Source: a virus
Direction: 5' to 3' (one strand)
Length of the DNA: 64,000 nucleotides
Virus record (IMG/VR): IMGVR_UViG_3300018916_000001
Location: 1 to 64,000 of that record
The notes below the pieces were generated by a model. That model did not search any database. It saw only the letters and a list, made by a program, of their open reading frames with translations, and was not told the origin of the DNA. Made by a program: the position numbers and the translations under genes. This document shows, piece by piece, positions 26,445-34,529 of this stretch; position 1 is the stretch's first letter; every line of letters begins with the position of its first letter.

Positions 26445-27164
26445 TTAAATGAAATAATCGTAATAAACATCTCTACCATATTTATCTTTAAATCCAAGAA
26501 CACCCACAGTTCTACCAAATTCTTTAATAGGTTTGCTAAGTGGTATAGGTGAATAGATAGGATATAACGTACCATCTGCACTCATATTAGCTTCCATTAC
26601 ATACCAATTAAAATCATAAAGATCAGGTATAAAAGCTTTAGTTCTTTCGCTATAACCATAAAACTCTAAATTATAATCATTATCTACATAACCAACTTTT
26701 ATATACTCATTAGTTTTTAGATTCTTCTTATAAACCTTTCTAGTAGGATTATCTAATGGCAATCCTATATTTTTCTCTTCAACTACTATATCTATCTCGT
26801 TCTGACTCGTAACGGGAGATAAAAGTTCAATCAATTTATCTAACTTCTTAATAACTAAATCTAACTTATCCACTTTAGGTTCTCTCCTTTTTTCTACTCT
26901 ATTAGCTATATCATATAAAACTTTATTAATATCACTAGCCACATTTTTATCTTCACTTCTTACATTAATAGGTGAGTTAATAACTACGGGATTATCTAAT
27001 TTCTTCATTAGAGTCTGAATATGACCTAAAACACTATCTACTGTATGAGCTATATTATCTTGACTTTCTAGTATTTGATTTCTCATTTCTCGTTGATTTA
27101 GATATAAAACTACTAATCTATCTAATATATCTTTACCTTCAAAATCTCTTAGTTTATCATTCAT
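26445..27164 (-). CDS. Family-B paralog with N-terminal coiled coil
   Basis: 239 residues. Residues 1-110 are helical (FEGKDILDRLVVLYLNQREM, VDKLDLVIKKLDKLIELL). The C-terminal 110 residues belong to a family repeated in this window: KVYKKNLKTNEYIKVGYVD...LYDFNWYV...GFKDKYGRDVYYDYF, i.e. YK-x-T-x-x-x-x-V-G ... Y-P ... G-x-x-D...YYDQY. Relatives lie at 27315, 28374, 28742, 30079, 30932 and 36247. Probably a local expansion; function unknown. Confidence 0.75.
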   Translation of the reverse strand: MNDKLRDFEGKDILDRLVVLYLNQREMRNQILESQDNIAHTVDSVLGHIQTLMKKLDNPVVINSPINVRSEDKNVASDINKVLYDIANRVEKRREPKVDKLDLVIKKLDKLIELLSPVTSQNEIDIVVEEKNIGLPLDNPTRKVYKKNLKTNEYIKVGYVDNDYNLEFYGYSERTKAFIPDLYDFNWYVMEANMSADGTLYPIYSPIPLSKPIKEFGRTVGVLGFKDKYGRDVYYDYFI

Positions 27165-27318
27165 TTTGATTATCTTCCAATTCTTTTCTCAATCTAGCTA
27201 TTTCTTTTATATAGTTCTGTTCGTTAGATACTAATTCATCTATCATTTTAAGAAGTTCAGGTATAGTGAAATCCTCGGGCTTCTTATCTTCATTCTCAAG
27301 GTCTAAACTATAAGTCAT
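27157..27318 (-). CDS. Small coiled-coil ORF, 53 aa
   Basis: MTYSLDLENEDKKPEDFTIP then a helix ELLKMIDELVSNEQNYIKEI. The ATG overlaps the TGA of the 27315 gene (ATGA), and its own TGA overlaps the start of the 26445 gene. The tight coupling supports a real gene although it is short. Confidence 0.7.
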   Translation of the reverse strand: MTYSLDLENEDKKPEDFTIPELLKMIDELVSNEQNYIKEIARLRKELEDNQNE

Positions 27319-27776
27319 TGTACTCCTCTAAGCTTTCTTAGTTCTTTATATAATTCATTAGTCTGATAACAAATATCAATAACTCTATTATCAATATAAG
27401 AATCCCAATAAGTTATCTCTAATTCACATCTTCTATCAGGAGAACTTTGATCAACCATTCCAATAGTAAGTGGATAATTACCTACATTAGATAAAAATTC
27501 ATTGCTAGGAGGCTCTAAATATAACTGAACTTCGTAAGCATGAGAATCTACTTTCAATATATTACCTTCTATATCATAGATATCTGGATAATAAGTATTC
27601 TTAGTAGTACATTCTTTAGTTCCTACTATCTTTCCATTCCAAGGTACATAAAATCCTTTATCACTTCCATTATCATAAGCAACTTCACCAATAAGAACTA
27701 ATCTATTATCAAAGACTCTTCTCTTATAACAATAAACATGAGTAAAGCTATAATCTTCTTCTATATTATTTATCAT
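27315..27776 (-). CDS. Family-B paralog
   Basis: 153 residues with a variant of the family-B layout: THVYCYKRRVFDNRLVLIGE, NTYYPDIYDIEGNI, then ITYWDSYI near the C-terminus, matching YK...VG...YYP...YWDQY in other copies. The last 20 residues add a short helix. Overlaps its neighbours by 4 and 11 nt in an operon. Unknown function. Confidence 0.7.
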   Translation of the reverse strand: MINNIEEDYSFTHVYCYKRRVFDNRLVLIGEVAYDNGSDKGFYVPWNGKIVGTKECTTKNTYYPDIYDIEGNILKVDSHAYEVQLYLEPPSNEFLSNVGNYPLTIGMVDQSSPDRRCELEITYWDSYIDNRVIDICYQTNELYKELRKLRGVQ

Positions 27777-28377
27777 TTCTCAACTTACTAAGAACGTCTA
27801 TCATTGACTGTAAATAAGAACCATCATCTCTACTACTTCTAATTACTCGTCTAGTTAAAGTTATCGGATTACCATTATCTCGATTTATCTCTACGTTGAA
27901 TGTATCTTCTACTTCTCCTAACTCTTTTTCTCTATAACAATCATCATAAGGTTCAATATCATCCCTAAAAGGTGTCGTAATATCTTTATTAACTTCAACA
28001 GAAGAGGCTTGAGAACTAGATAATGAATTTAACTCTCTATGAAGTTCAGAAATAATAACTTCTTGCTCAATCAGTTTACTATTAACTTCTCTAACTAAAG
28101 TATCTAATATTTCTACTGGTGCATTATATCTATCTTCTACATATTGAATCTCTTTTCTTAGCTCGGAAATAGTAGAGTCAAAATCTTGATAGAAAACCGT
28201 AAAATCATTTTCTTTTACCATATCTTTCAGTTTATTTTTATATTCTTTTGAATGTTCTACTACTAAAAAAGTCTTCTCACCTTCTATTACTGTACTTATA
28301 TTAATTTCACTCGTATCAGGAAATCTTCCTAAACTATTAGTAACTTTATCGACTAAACTTTTTATCGTATTATTCAT
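27766..28377 (-). CDS. Hypothetical protein with coiled coil
   Basis: 203 residues from ATG 28375-28377, which overlaps the upstream TGA (ATGA); a TTG five codons earlier is less likely. Residues 50-120 are helical with heptad spacing (SELRKEIQYVEDRYNAPVEI, KLIEQEVIISELHRELNSL). The C-terminus contains TLTRRVIRSSRDDGSYL. Not recognised. Confidence 0.7.
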   Translation of the reverse strand: MNNTIKSLVDKVTNSLGRFPDTSEINISTVIEGEKTFLVVEHSKEYKNKLKDMVKENDFTVFYQDFDSTISELRKEIQYVEDRYNAPVEILDTLVREVNSKLIEQEVIISELHRELNSLSSSQASSVEVNKDITTPFRDDIEPYDDCYREKELGEVEDTFNVEINRDNGNPITLTRRVIRSSRDDGSYLQSMIDVLSKLRNDK

Positions 28378-28745
28378 AAATATTGATCCCAAAATACTAA
28401 CTTAACTTCACCGTCATTCATAAGTAATCGACTATTATCCCAATATCCAATAGAGTCTTCAGTATCAGATATAAGAAACTCATCTACATTAGACTTAATA
28501 GTTCTTGTACATATCTGAGATTGATTGTCTAAGCTATAAACTTTTAAAGTTGGATAATAAACATTAATCTTCTTATTATCTATTTCACCTAAAGATTTTT
28601 TTGGACTTCTTAACATCAATCTTCCGTTAAGAGCTAAATAACCAACTTCAACTCTTTCGTAAGTTTTAGCATTAATTTTATAAACTGTAATTCCATCAGT
28701 ATTTGGAGGTTTAGAGTTGTTAAAGAAACTCATTATGTGTGTCAT
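28374..28745 (-). CDS. Family-B paralog
   Basis: 123 residues: ITVYKINAKTYERVEVGYLA at the start, KINVYYPTLKVYSLD in the middle, DGEVKLVFWDQYL at the end. This is the YK-x-x-x-x-T-x-x-x-VG ... YYP ... WDQY layout of family B. The start overlaps the TGA of the upstream copy at 28742, so adjacent copies are coupled. Function unknown. Confidence 0.75.
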   Translation of the reverse strand: MTHIMSFFNNSKPPNTDGITVYKINAKTYERVEVGYLALNGRLMLRSPKKSLGEIDNKKINVYYPTLKVYSLDNQSQICTRTIKSNVDEFLISDTEDSIGYWDNSRLLMNDGEVKLVFWDQYL

Positions 28746-29056
28746 TCATATTGAGTCCATAAAATTAATTTACCATTATCCAAATAACCAATAGATAAAT
28801 AATTTACATAAGACTCTTCATCAAAGTTTTTATCACTCTTATCTATAAATACACAAACTTCTCTTTTATCATCTAGTATTAATAACTCCAATTCGTCTAA
28901 CTCATAATGTGTCTTATAGGTATTAACTTTATCTATCTCATTGATATTTCTCTTAGGTTCTAGAAATGTCTTTTCTCCAGTATCTTTATTCCAATCTCCA
29001 ACTAATACTTTATCTTCAGTCTGACTATTAATCTTATATAAGTTCATATCATTCAC
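28742..29056 (-). CDS. Family-B paralog
   Basis: 104 residues: MNLYKINSQTEDKVLVGDW, then a compact strand region, then YLSIGYLDNGKLILWTQYE. Very similar in layout to the next gene at 28374 (IGYxDNxxL...W-x-Q-Y), so likely a recent tandem duplicate. Overlaps the 29049 gene by 8 nt. Confidence 0.75.
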   Translation of the reverse strand: MNDMNLYKINSQTEDKVLVGDWNKDTGEKTFLEPKRNINEIDKVNTYKTHYELDELELLILDDKREVCVFIDKSDKNFDEESYVNYLSIGYLDNGKLILWTQYE

Positions 29057-29336
29057 CTAACTTCTTTCTTATTTTCTTGCCATCTTGATTTGTATATTCA
29101 TAATAAAAGTACCCATCTATCAAATAAATGTTTTGACCTTCAGGAACTCTCACCTTTCTATCTTGTGGAGTTTTACACTTCTCTAATAAATATTCAGTAG
29201 CAATAAACGCATCATCAATAACCTCTCTCAATTCTTCTTGAGTTAAAGCTCTACTCTTATTAATAAATGTACAAGTAAATTGAGTAGCGGTTTGTAATCT
29301 CAATAACTCAATTGGACTGTAATCATATTCATTCAT
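29049..29336 (-). CDS. Small hypothetical protein
   Basis: 95 residues: LLRLQTATQFTCTFINKSRA, a helix AFIATEYLLEKCKTP, and a C-terminal beta hairpin NIYLIDGYFYYEYTNQDGKK. No family recognised; part of the coupled operon. Confidence 0.7.
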   Translation of the reverse strand: MNEYDYSPIELLRLQTATQFTCTFINKSRALTQEELREVIDDAFIATEYLLEKCKTPQDRKVRVPEGQNIYLIDGYFYYEYTNQDGKKIRKKLGE

Positions 29337-29461
29337 ATTACTTTCTTCCTTAATAATCTATCTACTAAACTCTGAGCTTCTTTTTTATCGGGGTCTTTGT
29401 AAATATGTCCCTTATCTTCTCTTATCTCTACAAGTTCTAACCCAATTTCTTCATTATTCAT
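29333..29461 (-). CDS. Small ORF, 42 aa
   Basis: MNNEEIGLELVEIREDKGHI then YKDPDKKEAQSLVDRLLRKK. Its TGA overlaps the start of the 29336 gene, and its ATG overlaps the end of the frameshifted gene upstream. Highly charged; unknown. Confidence 0.65.
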   Translation of the reverse strand: MNNEEIGLELVEIREDKGHIYKDPDKKEAQSLVDRLLRKKVI

Positions 29462-29612
29462 AAATGTTTCTCTTCTTTTCTTAATGTAGCTAATAGTTTT
29501 TCTGCTAAATCTTCATATCTCTTAATAAAGACAGTCTTAGCATATCTCTAGTATAAGTAGACTCCAGATTTAATTGATCTAACCATTCTCTAAAATGTTG
29601 ATATTGAGTCAT
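29458..29612 (-). pseudogene. Small gene with one-base frameshift
   Basis: The ATG frame reads MTQYQHFREWLDQLNLESTY then TRDML and stops early. The -1 frame continues as KTVFIKRYEDLAEKLLATLR to a TGA that overlaps the next ATG. A single missing A in CTAAGACT (near 29540) restores a 51-residue protein. The overlap with both neighbours supports a formerly intact gene. Confidence 0.6.
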
Positions 29613-29613
29613 A

Positions 29614-30015
29614 CTAAATCCCTATTAAAATAAAATCTTTACTACCATCAATAATCTTATCAAGAGGTAACTCTTCTACATCAAACCATTGAATTTTACT
29701 TACACTACTATCTCCATAAGTAATTTCTCCATCTAACTTAATACATTCATAACAGAGAAGTAATATTTGGATCTGAGTAGACTTTCCATTTCCCTTCTTC
29801 ACTAGAGAATATACTAAAGGAATCATTCTTACGTCTACTACATCATAACCAGTCTCTTCTTTAACTTCTCTAATTGCGGTATGAGAGGGACATTCACCAA
29901 ACTCAACTTTCCCTCCTGGTAACTCCCATTTATCAGGTACTCCTTTCCTTTGAGTTAGGAGTATCTTACCTTCATGAATCACTAAACCTAATGAGACTAT
30001 TATTTGCTTATTCAT
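29614..30015 (-). CDS. Nudix hydrolase (MutT-like)
   Basis: 133 residues with a complete Nudix box, GGKVEFGECPSHTAIREVKE then ETGY (G-x5-E-x7-REUXEEXGU), at ~33-56, preceded by LVIHEGKILLTQRKGVPDKW. Expected to hydrolyse nucleoside diphosphate-X compounds, for example oxidised dNTPs or other nucleotides, in the cytosol. Substrate not determinable. The stop is TAG. Confidence 0.9.
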   Translation of the reverse strand: MNKQIIVSLGLVIHEGKILLTQRKGVPDKWELPGGKVEFGECPSHTAIREVKEETGYDVVDVRMIPLVYSLVKKGNGKSTQIQILLLCYECIKLDGEITYGDSSVSKIQWFDVEELPLDKIIDGSKDFILIGI

Positions 30016-30040
30016 ATACTAATAATTAACTAAAAAAATT

Positions 30041-30064
30041 AAAAAGCTCCCAATGAAGAGAGCT
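30041..30064 (-). terminator. Intrinsic terminator
   Basis: Minus-strand AGCTCTC pairs with GGGAGCT (7 bp, one G-U), loop 6 nt, followed by TTTTTAATTTTTTT. It lies between the 30079 gene and the Nudix gene. Confidence 0.7.
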
Positions 30065-30078
30065 ACTAACTTATCTAT

Positions 30079-30546
30079 CTACTCTCCTAAATATTGGTCA
30101 TAATAAAAGACTTCTCCATCATTCGTCACATAGCCCGTTGGATCATTTAAGTTCTTATTAAATATTTCAGTAGCATCTTTAAGTACAAAATTATCTAACT
30201 CAGTAAATCTTAAATAATTACCTTCTAGCTCTAAAGTATAAAATCCATTATTATACCATTCAGGATGTTCTATTAACTCACTCATCTTAATCTTAGGAAT
30301 ATTAAAGACAATTACGTTATCTTCTTTAAGAAAACCTACTTTTATAAATCCAGAAGAATAACCAGTATTTCTCTTATACACGTCTTTATAAACTAAAGTC
30401 TTATCTTTATAACGGTCTACATATTGATACGGCTCTTTAGGTCTTGGTTTGCGAACTGTTACTTCCTCTTTCTTATCTGTTACTAAAGCTTTCAAGATTG
30501 TATTTAGCTCGGTACTTAACTTATCTAATTTACTTTCAATACTCAT
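30079..30546 (-). CDS. Family-B paralog
   Basis: 155 residues from ATG 30544-30546 (MSIESKLDKLSTELNTIL), chosen because GAGGAG lies upstream; an ATG six codons earlier is possible. After a short N-terminal coiled coil come the family-B features: LVYKDVYKRNTGYSSGFIKV, then VGFLKEDN, HPEWYNNGFYTLE, and TGYVTNDGEVFYYDQYLGE. Very like the copy at 30932. Confidence 0.75.
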   Translation of the reverse strand: MSIESKLDKLSTELNTILKALVTDKKEEVTVRKPRPKEPYQYVDRYKDKTLVYKDVYKRNTGYSSGFIKVGFLKEDNVIVFNIPKIKMSELIEHPEWYNNGFYTLELEGNYLRFTELDNFVLKDATEIFNKNLNDPTGYVTNDGEVFYYDQYLGE

Positions 30547-30547
30547 A

Positions 30548-30706
30548 TTATTTACTCTCCTCATTCTTATCTACTTTTATTGATATCTTTGTTTGATTAC
30601 TAGAACTATAGCTATAGTCATCAATTGATAAACCCTTTAATAATCTATCTCTCAGTAAATCATGAAATTCTTTAACTGTCATCTCTTTATCTGTATAGAG
30701 AGGCAT
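30548..30706 (-). CDS. Small ORF, 52 aa
   Basis: MPLYTDKEMTVKEFHDLLRD then RLLKGLSIDDYSYSSSNQ. Ends two bases before the start of the 30079 gene and begins inside the 30687 gene. The charged helix and operon position support it. Unknown. Confidence 0.6.
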   Translation of the reverse strand: MPLYTDKEMTVKEFHDLLRDRLLKGLSIDDYSYSSSNQTKISIKVDKNEESK

Positions 30707-30926
30707 TTCTCTTATCTCCTTCATATTTATCTCTCATCATCTTTGACCATCTACCAAAAGAATTCATACGTCTTTTATCTTCTTTTAGTCGATTTAACTG
30801 TTGAGCAATGATTCTCTTATCTCTTAACTCATTAATCGCTTTTAATATTGGGTCATTTAGTAATTCTTTAAGATGTTCACAATTCTCTTTCTGCCACTCA
30901 TTTAAATAATCTGCTATAACTCCCAT
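30687..30926 (-). CDS. Small basic hypothetical protein
   Basis: 79 residues, helical and basic in the second half (RIIAQQLNRLKEDKRRMNSF, MMRDKYEGDKRNASLYR). Could bind nucleic acid, but no motif. AAGATG precedes the start. Six bases from the 30932 gene. Confidence 0.65.
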   Translation of the reverse strand: MGVIADYLNEWQKENCEHLKELLNDPILKAINELRDKRIIAQQLNRLKEDKRRMNSFGRWSKMMRDKYEGDKRNASLYR

Positions 30927-30931
30927 CTTTC

Positions 30932-31345
30932 TTATCCTTCAATATACTGATCATAATAAACTGCTATTCCATTTTTATCTACGTAACCAGTAACTAGATA
31001 ATCATTAGGTTCCAAAAATGTACTTCCACTAAGACTAACTAACTGAGTAGGCATATTCTTAGGAGTAAATACTTTCTTATAATAACCACTAATCACTGTC
31101 TGAGGTGGTTCATATTCTCTCTTTACTACATTACCTTCATCATCTAATATATCTTTCCATCTAGTAACTTCTCTAATATCTTCTTGCTCAATATAAAACT
31201 CAGGATAAAATAACTGAGGCATTACATTCCCTATTGATTCATAAGTAGGAACATCAAACTCTAAATAACCATATTCATCTACTTGACCTACTTGAATGAA
31301 CTTTTCTGTATTTTGAACTTTCTTGTATACTGGTTTAGTTGTCAT
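30932..31345 (-). CDS. Family-B paralog
   Basis: 137 residues: KPVYKKVQNTEKFIQVGQVD, EYGYLEFDVPTYES, QLFYPEFYIEQED, then YLVTGYVDKNGIAVYYDQYI. This is the clearest complete example of the family: YK...T-E-K...VGxxDxxGYLEF...YPEFYI...GYVDxxGxxVYYDQY. AAGGAAGATAA precedes the ATG. Function unknown. Confidence 0.75.
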   Translation of the reverse strand: MTTKPVYKKVQNTEKFIQVGQVDEYGYLEFDVPTYESIGNVMPQLFYPEFYIEQEDIREVTRWKDILDDEGNVVKREYEPPQTVISGYYKKVFTPKNMPTQLVSLSGSTFLEPNDYLVTGYVDKNGIAVYYDQYIEG

Positions 31346-31350
31346 TCTAT

Positions 31351-31725
31351 TTATCTTCCTTTAATTAATGTATGTTCAATCATTTTACGCAATAGTATAT
31401 TCTCAGGTTCTTCTATTCTTAGATACTCAAAGTTACTCTCTACGTCATCCCAATCTCTAAGAACTTTCTCTTGTACATAATACTCTCTATCCTCTTTACT
31501 TAAATTAATCTCTATACCTTCCACTGCTTCATAATAAAACTGGATATTACCCGACTTAAAATGCTCAGTATTTCTAAGTACAAAATAATTCCAGTCTATC
31601 AATATTACCGTTAGAGGATTGTCAGGATTGAATGATTTACCTAACTTCTCTTCATTTAAGAATTTACCTAGAGATACTCCACTAACACTTTTACCTGTGA
31701 ATAATGCTGAATAAGTTTTTGTCAT
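31351..31725 (-). CDS. Hypothetical protein
   Basis: 124 residues: TYSALFTGKSVSGVSLGKFL, LTVILIDWNYFVLRN, and a helical C-terminus (EYLRIEEPENILLRKMIEHT). First gene after the promoter at 31751. No family recognised. Confidence 0.7.
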   Translation of the reverse strand: MTKTYSALFTGKSVSGVSLGKFLNEEKLGKSFNPDNPLTVILIDWNYFVLRNTEHFKSGNIQFYYEAVEGIEINLSKEDREYYVQEKVLRDWDDVESNFEYLRIEEPENILLRKMIEHTLIKGR

Positions 31726-31750
31726 TTACTTTCTATTAACTCTTAGTTTG

Positions 31751-31756
31751 ATTATA
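31751..31756 (-). promoter_or_regulatory. TATAAT -10 box for the 31.7 to 26.4 kb operon
   Basis: A perfect minus-strand TATAAT lies 26 nt upstream of the ATG at 31725, with no clear -35. It is positioned to drive the minus-strand run of small genes. Confidence 0.45.
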
Positions 31757-31782
31757 ACACAAGCAGGTAATGAGTAGTGTAG

Positions 31783-32002
31783 TTAAGATAATAATGCTAC
31801 ATCTTCATTAGTATCTAGATAATATTTATACTGATAAAAAGTAAAAGAATTGTCTAGCCCTAACAATATATTCCGAATTAGCTCATTACTGCTATGAACA
31901 AACCAAATCCGCTAGGACGCGGTTCTCGCGAATAGGAAGATTACCTAAAATTGAGTCTTCCCATAATTCTAAATACTTATCAATATATTTTAGATTTTTC
32001 AT
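31783..32002 (-). pseudogene. Frameshifted small gene
   Basis: From ATG 32000-32002 the frame reads MKNLKYIDKYLELWEDSILG then NLPIRENRVLA before degenerating. The +1 frame continues as RIWFVHSSNELIRNILLGLD and QYKYYLDTNEDVALLS to TAA 31783-31785. The switch is near 31911 at CCTAGCGG. One extra base explains it. About 73 codons. Unknown family. Confidence 0.55.
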
Positions 32003-32135
32003 ATATCACGGTAATAGTCCTTTAACACAAATCTATATTCTCTAATTTTTAGTGGCAAAGTTCCTATATACTAGCTAATAAAGTGTTTTAAAGCTAATTG
32101 GATAGGAGTAGTCTTACCCTTTTTTATTTCTAAAC

Positions 32136-32194
32136 TGTGGAGTTTTTTTCCAAAATGAACTATAATAAATATAGAAATCAATAAAAATTCCACA
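32136..32194 (+). promoter_or_regulatory. Promoter flanked by TGTGGA/TCCACA inverted repeat
   Basis: TATAAT at 32161-32166 (33 nt before the helicase ATG) sits between TGTGGA (32136-32141) and TCCACA (32189-32194). The same inverted repeat follows the gene at 33958-34006. The arrangement suggests an operator or a looped RNA; no repressor is identified. Confidence 0.5.
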
Positions 32195-32198
32195 ACTT

Positions 32199-33956
32199 AT
32201 GAAAAATACAATTGTCACAACTGAAGACCAAAAATACTTATCTGACGTTTTAAACGAACTTCCAATAGGTATTCTTAATAAAACTCAATGTAACGTAGGC
32301 GGTTCACACTTAGCCCTTAACTCCCCTGATAATTACCTCATAGTAGTTCCGACTAGGGATTTAATAGATAATAAGTTAGCAAATCCTGCTAATAGCAAAT
32401 ACGAACTGTTTGGTATTTATGGAGGAGTAACTAACAAACAATTTAAAGATTATATAAAGAGAAATACTAAACATCACATTTTAGTTACCTATGATTCTTT
32501 ACCTAAGCTAATTAAATGGTTAAGTGCTTTAGGTATAAATGCTTACGAGTATAAAGTTCTATTTGACGAATATCATATGCTTCTTACTGAAATGGGGTAT
32601 AGATATAAAGCTATTGAGAACTTAGTAAAAGAAGCTAAGAACTTTAAGCACTATACTTTTATGAGTGCTACACCTATTCCAGAGAAGTTCCTTCCAAAGA
32701 TACTAGCTGACTTACCTTACACAGAAATAAAATGGACTAATACTAAAACTATCCTCCCTACTAGATTCTGTAGTCCTAATGTATATCAAACAACGGTTAG
32801 ATTATTAAAAGAGTTAGAGAATGGATTAGACGGAATAGAGATAAAAGAACGTTTCATTTTTACTAATACGGTTATTGGCATTAAGCAAATATTAGACAGT
32901 GCTGAACTTAATCCTGAAGAAGTTAAGGTAGTTTGCTCTAACACTATAAGAAATCAACAAGTCCTAGGTAATTACGAAATATCTACAATGACTGGAGAGA
33001 ATAAGAAATACAACTTCTTTACTTCCAAAGGATTTCAAGGATGTGATTTATTTAGTAAGTCTGGTTTGTGTATTGTAGTAAGCGACTCAAAAAAGAAACA
33101 TACATTAACTGATATTCAAACTACCTTATATCAAATCAGTGGACGTATTAGAGATATTGATAACTTGTTTGCAGATAGAATATTTCATGTCTATTCCACT
33201 GGTTATGTAACTCAGACTAAAGAAGAATATGAAGCAGAGAAACAAGAATTAATAGACGAAGCACTAATGATTCTCGAAACTCAAAATAGTTTATCTGAGA
33301 AATCTAGAATTGCTTATGCTAAAAGACTTAATATAGATAACGACTTTATTATCTTTGATGAAGAAACAAAAACTTATGATTATTCCGAACTAAAAGAGAA
33401 GTTTGCTGATTTCAACTATGAACTTACTCAATATACTTATACCAATGGATTATCTATTAGAAAAGCTTATGAAGATTCTGGTATTAAAGCAGGTAATCAG
33501 ATACAAACATATTTAGCAGATAAAGATACTCAATTAGTTAAACGAGTGACAAAAGTAGGTTTTAAGATTTTATTAGAACAATATATTGAGTTAAGAGAAA
33601 AGAATAGAAAAGAAGATGCTGAGTTAATTAGTAGATACGAACTAGAACATCCAGTATTTAAAGATGCGTATGATAAGCTAGGTACAAAAATTATTAATAG
33701 CTGTAAATTTGTAGAAAAGAATATATTAGAAAAGTTATACTCTACTAGCAATAGTTCTGAAAACGCAATTAAAGAGTTACTAAGAGCTAAATATAAGAAA
33801 GGAGATATAGTACCTGTTAAAGAAGCAAAAGCTGAACTACAAAATATTTATAATACTTTAAAAATCAAATCTAAAGCCAAAGCTACTGAACTAAGTAAAT
33901 ATTTACCCGTAGAAACTGTCAAAGGTAGAAGTCATAACTCAGTAAGGTTTTTATAA
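32199..33956 (+). CDS. SF2 DEAD/DEAH-like helicase or translocase
   Basis: 585 residues. Helicase-like motifs in order: a deviant motif I, NKTQCNVGGSHLAL (~27-40, lacking the usual GKT); motif Ia-like YLIVVPTRDLI; motif II DEYH (~123); motif III SATP (~156); motif VI-like QISGRIRD (~313). The C-terminal 250 residues are helical, unassigned. The gene stands alone on the plus strand among minus-strand genes, with its own promoter and matching inverted repeats on both sides. Likely a DNA or RNA translocase; ATP binding by the odd motif I needs checking. Confidence 0.75.
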   Translation: MKNTIVTTEDQKYLSDVLNELPIGILNKTQCNVGGSHLALNSPDNYLIVVPTRDLIDNKLANPANSKYELFGIYGGVTNKQFKDYIKRNTKHHILVTYDSLPKLIKWLSALGINAYEYKVLFDEYHMLLTEMGYRYKAIENLVKEAKNFKHYTFMSATPIPEKFLPKILADLPYTEIKWTNTKTILPTRFCSPNVYQTTVRLLKELENGLDGIEIKERFIFTNTVIGIKQILDSAELNPEEVKVVCSNTIRNQQVLGNYEISTMTGENKKYNFFTSKGFQGCDLFSKSGLCIVVSDSKKKHTLTDIQTTLYQISGRIRDIDNLFADRIFHVYSTGYVTQTKEEYEAEKQELIDEALMILETQNSLSEKSRIAYAKRLNIDNDFIIFDEETKTYDYSELKEKFADFNYELTQYTYTNGLSIRKAYEDSGIKAGNQIQTYLADKDTQLVKRVTKVGFKILLEQYIELREKNRKEDAELISRYELEHPVFKDAYDKLGTKIINSCKFVEKNILEKLYSTSNSSENAIKELLRAKYKKGDIVPVKEAKAELQNIYNTLKIKSKAKATELSKYLPVETVKGRSHNSVRFL

Positions 33957-33957
33957 G

Positions 33958-34006
33958 TGTGGATTTTCTTTATTTCTATAAGATGAGTTTGGAAAATAAT
34001 TCCACA
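33958..34006. terminator. TGTGGA/TCCACA inverted repeat after the helicase
   Basis: TGTGGA (33958-33963) and TCCACA (34001-34006) with inner TTTTC/GAAAA complementarity. It begins 2 nt after the TAA. It mirrors the repeat upstream of the gene, so it could be a terminator or a second operator. Confidence 0.5.
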
Positions 34007-34083
34007 TAATCCTAATAACTCTTCCCCAAATAACTAAAATAATATAAAATAGCAAAAAAATACTAGCTATCTTACTATTATGT

Positions 34084-34089
34084 TATAGT
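34084..34089 (+). promoter_or_regulatory. TATAGT -10-like box
   Basis: TATAGT on the plus strand, 25 nt upstream of the ATG at 34114. No clear -35. Confidence 0.35.
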
Positions 34090-34113
34090 ATAGGAAATTA
34101 ACTAAAAAATATT

Positions 34114-34524
34114 ATGGACTTACAAATTTGTTACAAAGGTTACGTATTAAAAGTAGAAATTATACGGATGACTGGTTATAAAGATAAATTTAGGTTAAAA
34201 GGTTTATGTAGAGAAGTCGGGTTTGAGTTTGTTAGTGAGATGGATGAAAATGCTTTAGATAGGTTGAAAGATAGATTTAGAGAACAAGTAGATTATTATT
34301 TGGAAGAGTCTTACGCATTAAAGTTAAGTGAATTAATAAAGCTGCTAGAAACAAATCCCAAATATGTAGAAAGAGTTTTAGAAAGTTTAATTATTAAAGA
34401 AAGAGACAATACATCTCTATTAGAAGTAGCACTATTTTATACAAAAGCTAAAGATATAAGCCCAGAAAATAGTATCATTATTAGTAGAATCGAGAAAAAG
34501 TATACTGCAAATAAAGGAGAATAA
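34114..34524 (+). CDS. Single HicB-like-domain protein
   Basis: 136 residues. Residues 1-65 are one HicB-like unit: CYKGYVLKVEIIRM...RLKGLCREVGFEF...DRFREQVDYYLEES. The C-terminal half is helical (KLSELIKLLETNPKYVERVL). A plus-strand copy of the family otherwise seen on the minus strand (14037, 15156, 37577, 38603). Function unknown. Confidence 0.7.
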   Translation: MDLQICYKGYVLKVEIIRMTGYKDKFRLKGLCREVGFEFVSEMDENALDRLKDRFREQVDYYLEESYALKLSELIKLLETNPKYVERVLESLIIKERDNTSLLEVALFYTKAKDISPENSIIISRIEKKYTANKGE

Positions 34525-34529
34525 AAATT

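Noticed and set aside
32136-34006. TGTGGA/TCCACA repeats as DnaA boxes
   Set aside because: They differ from the TTWTNCACA consensus at several positions and occur only as flanking pairs around one gene.
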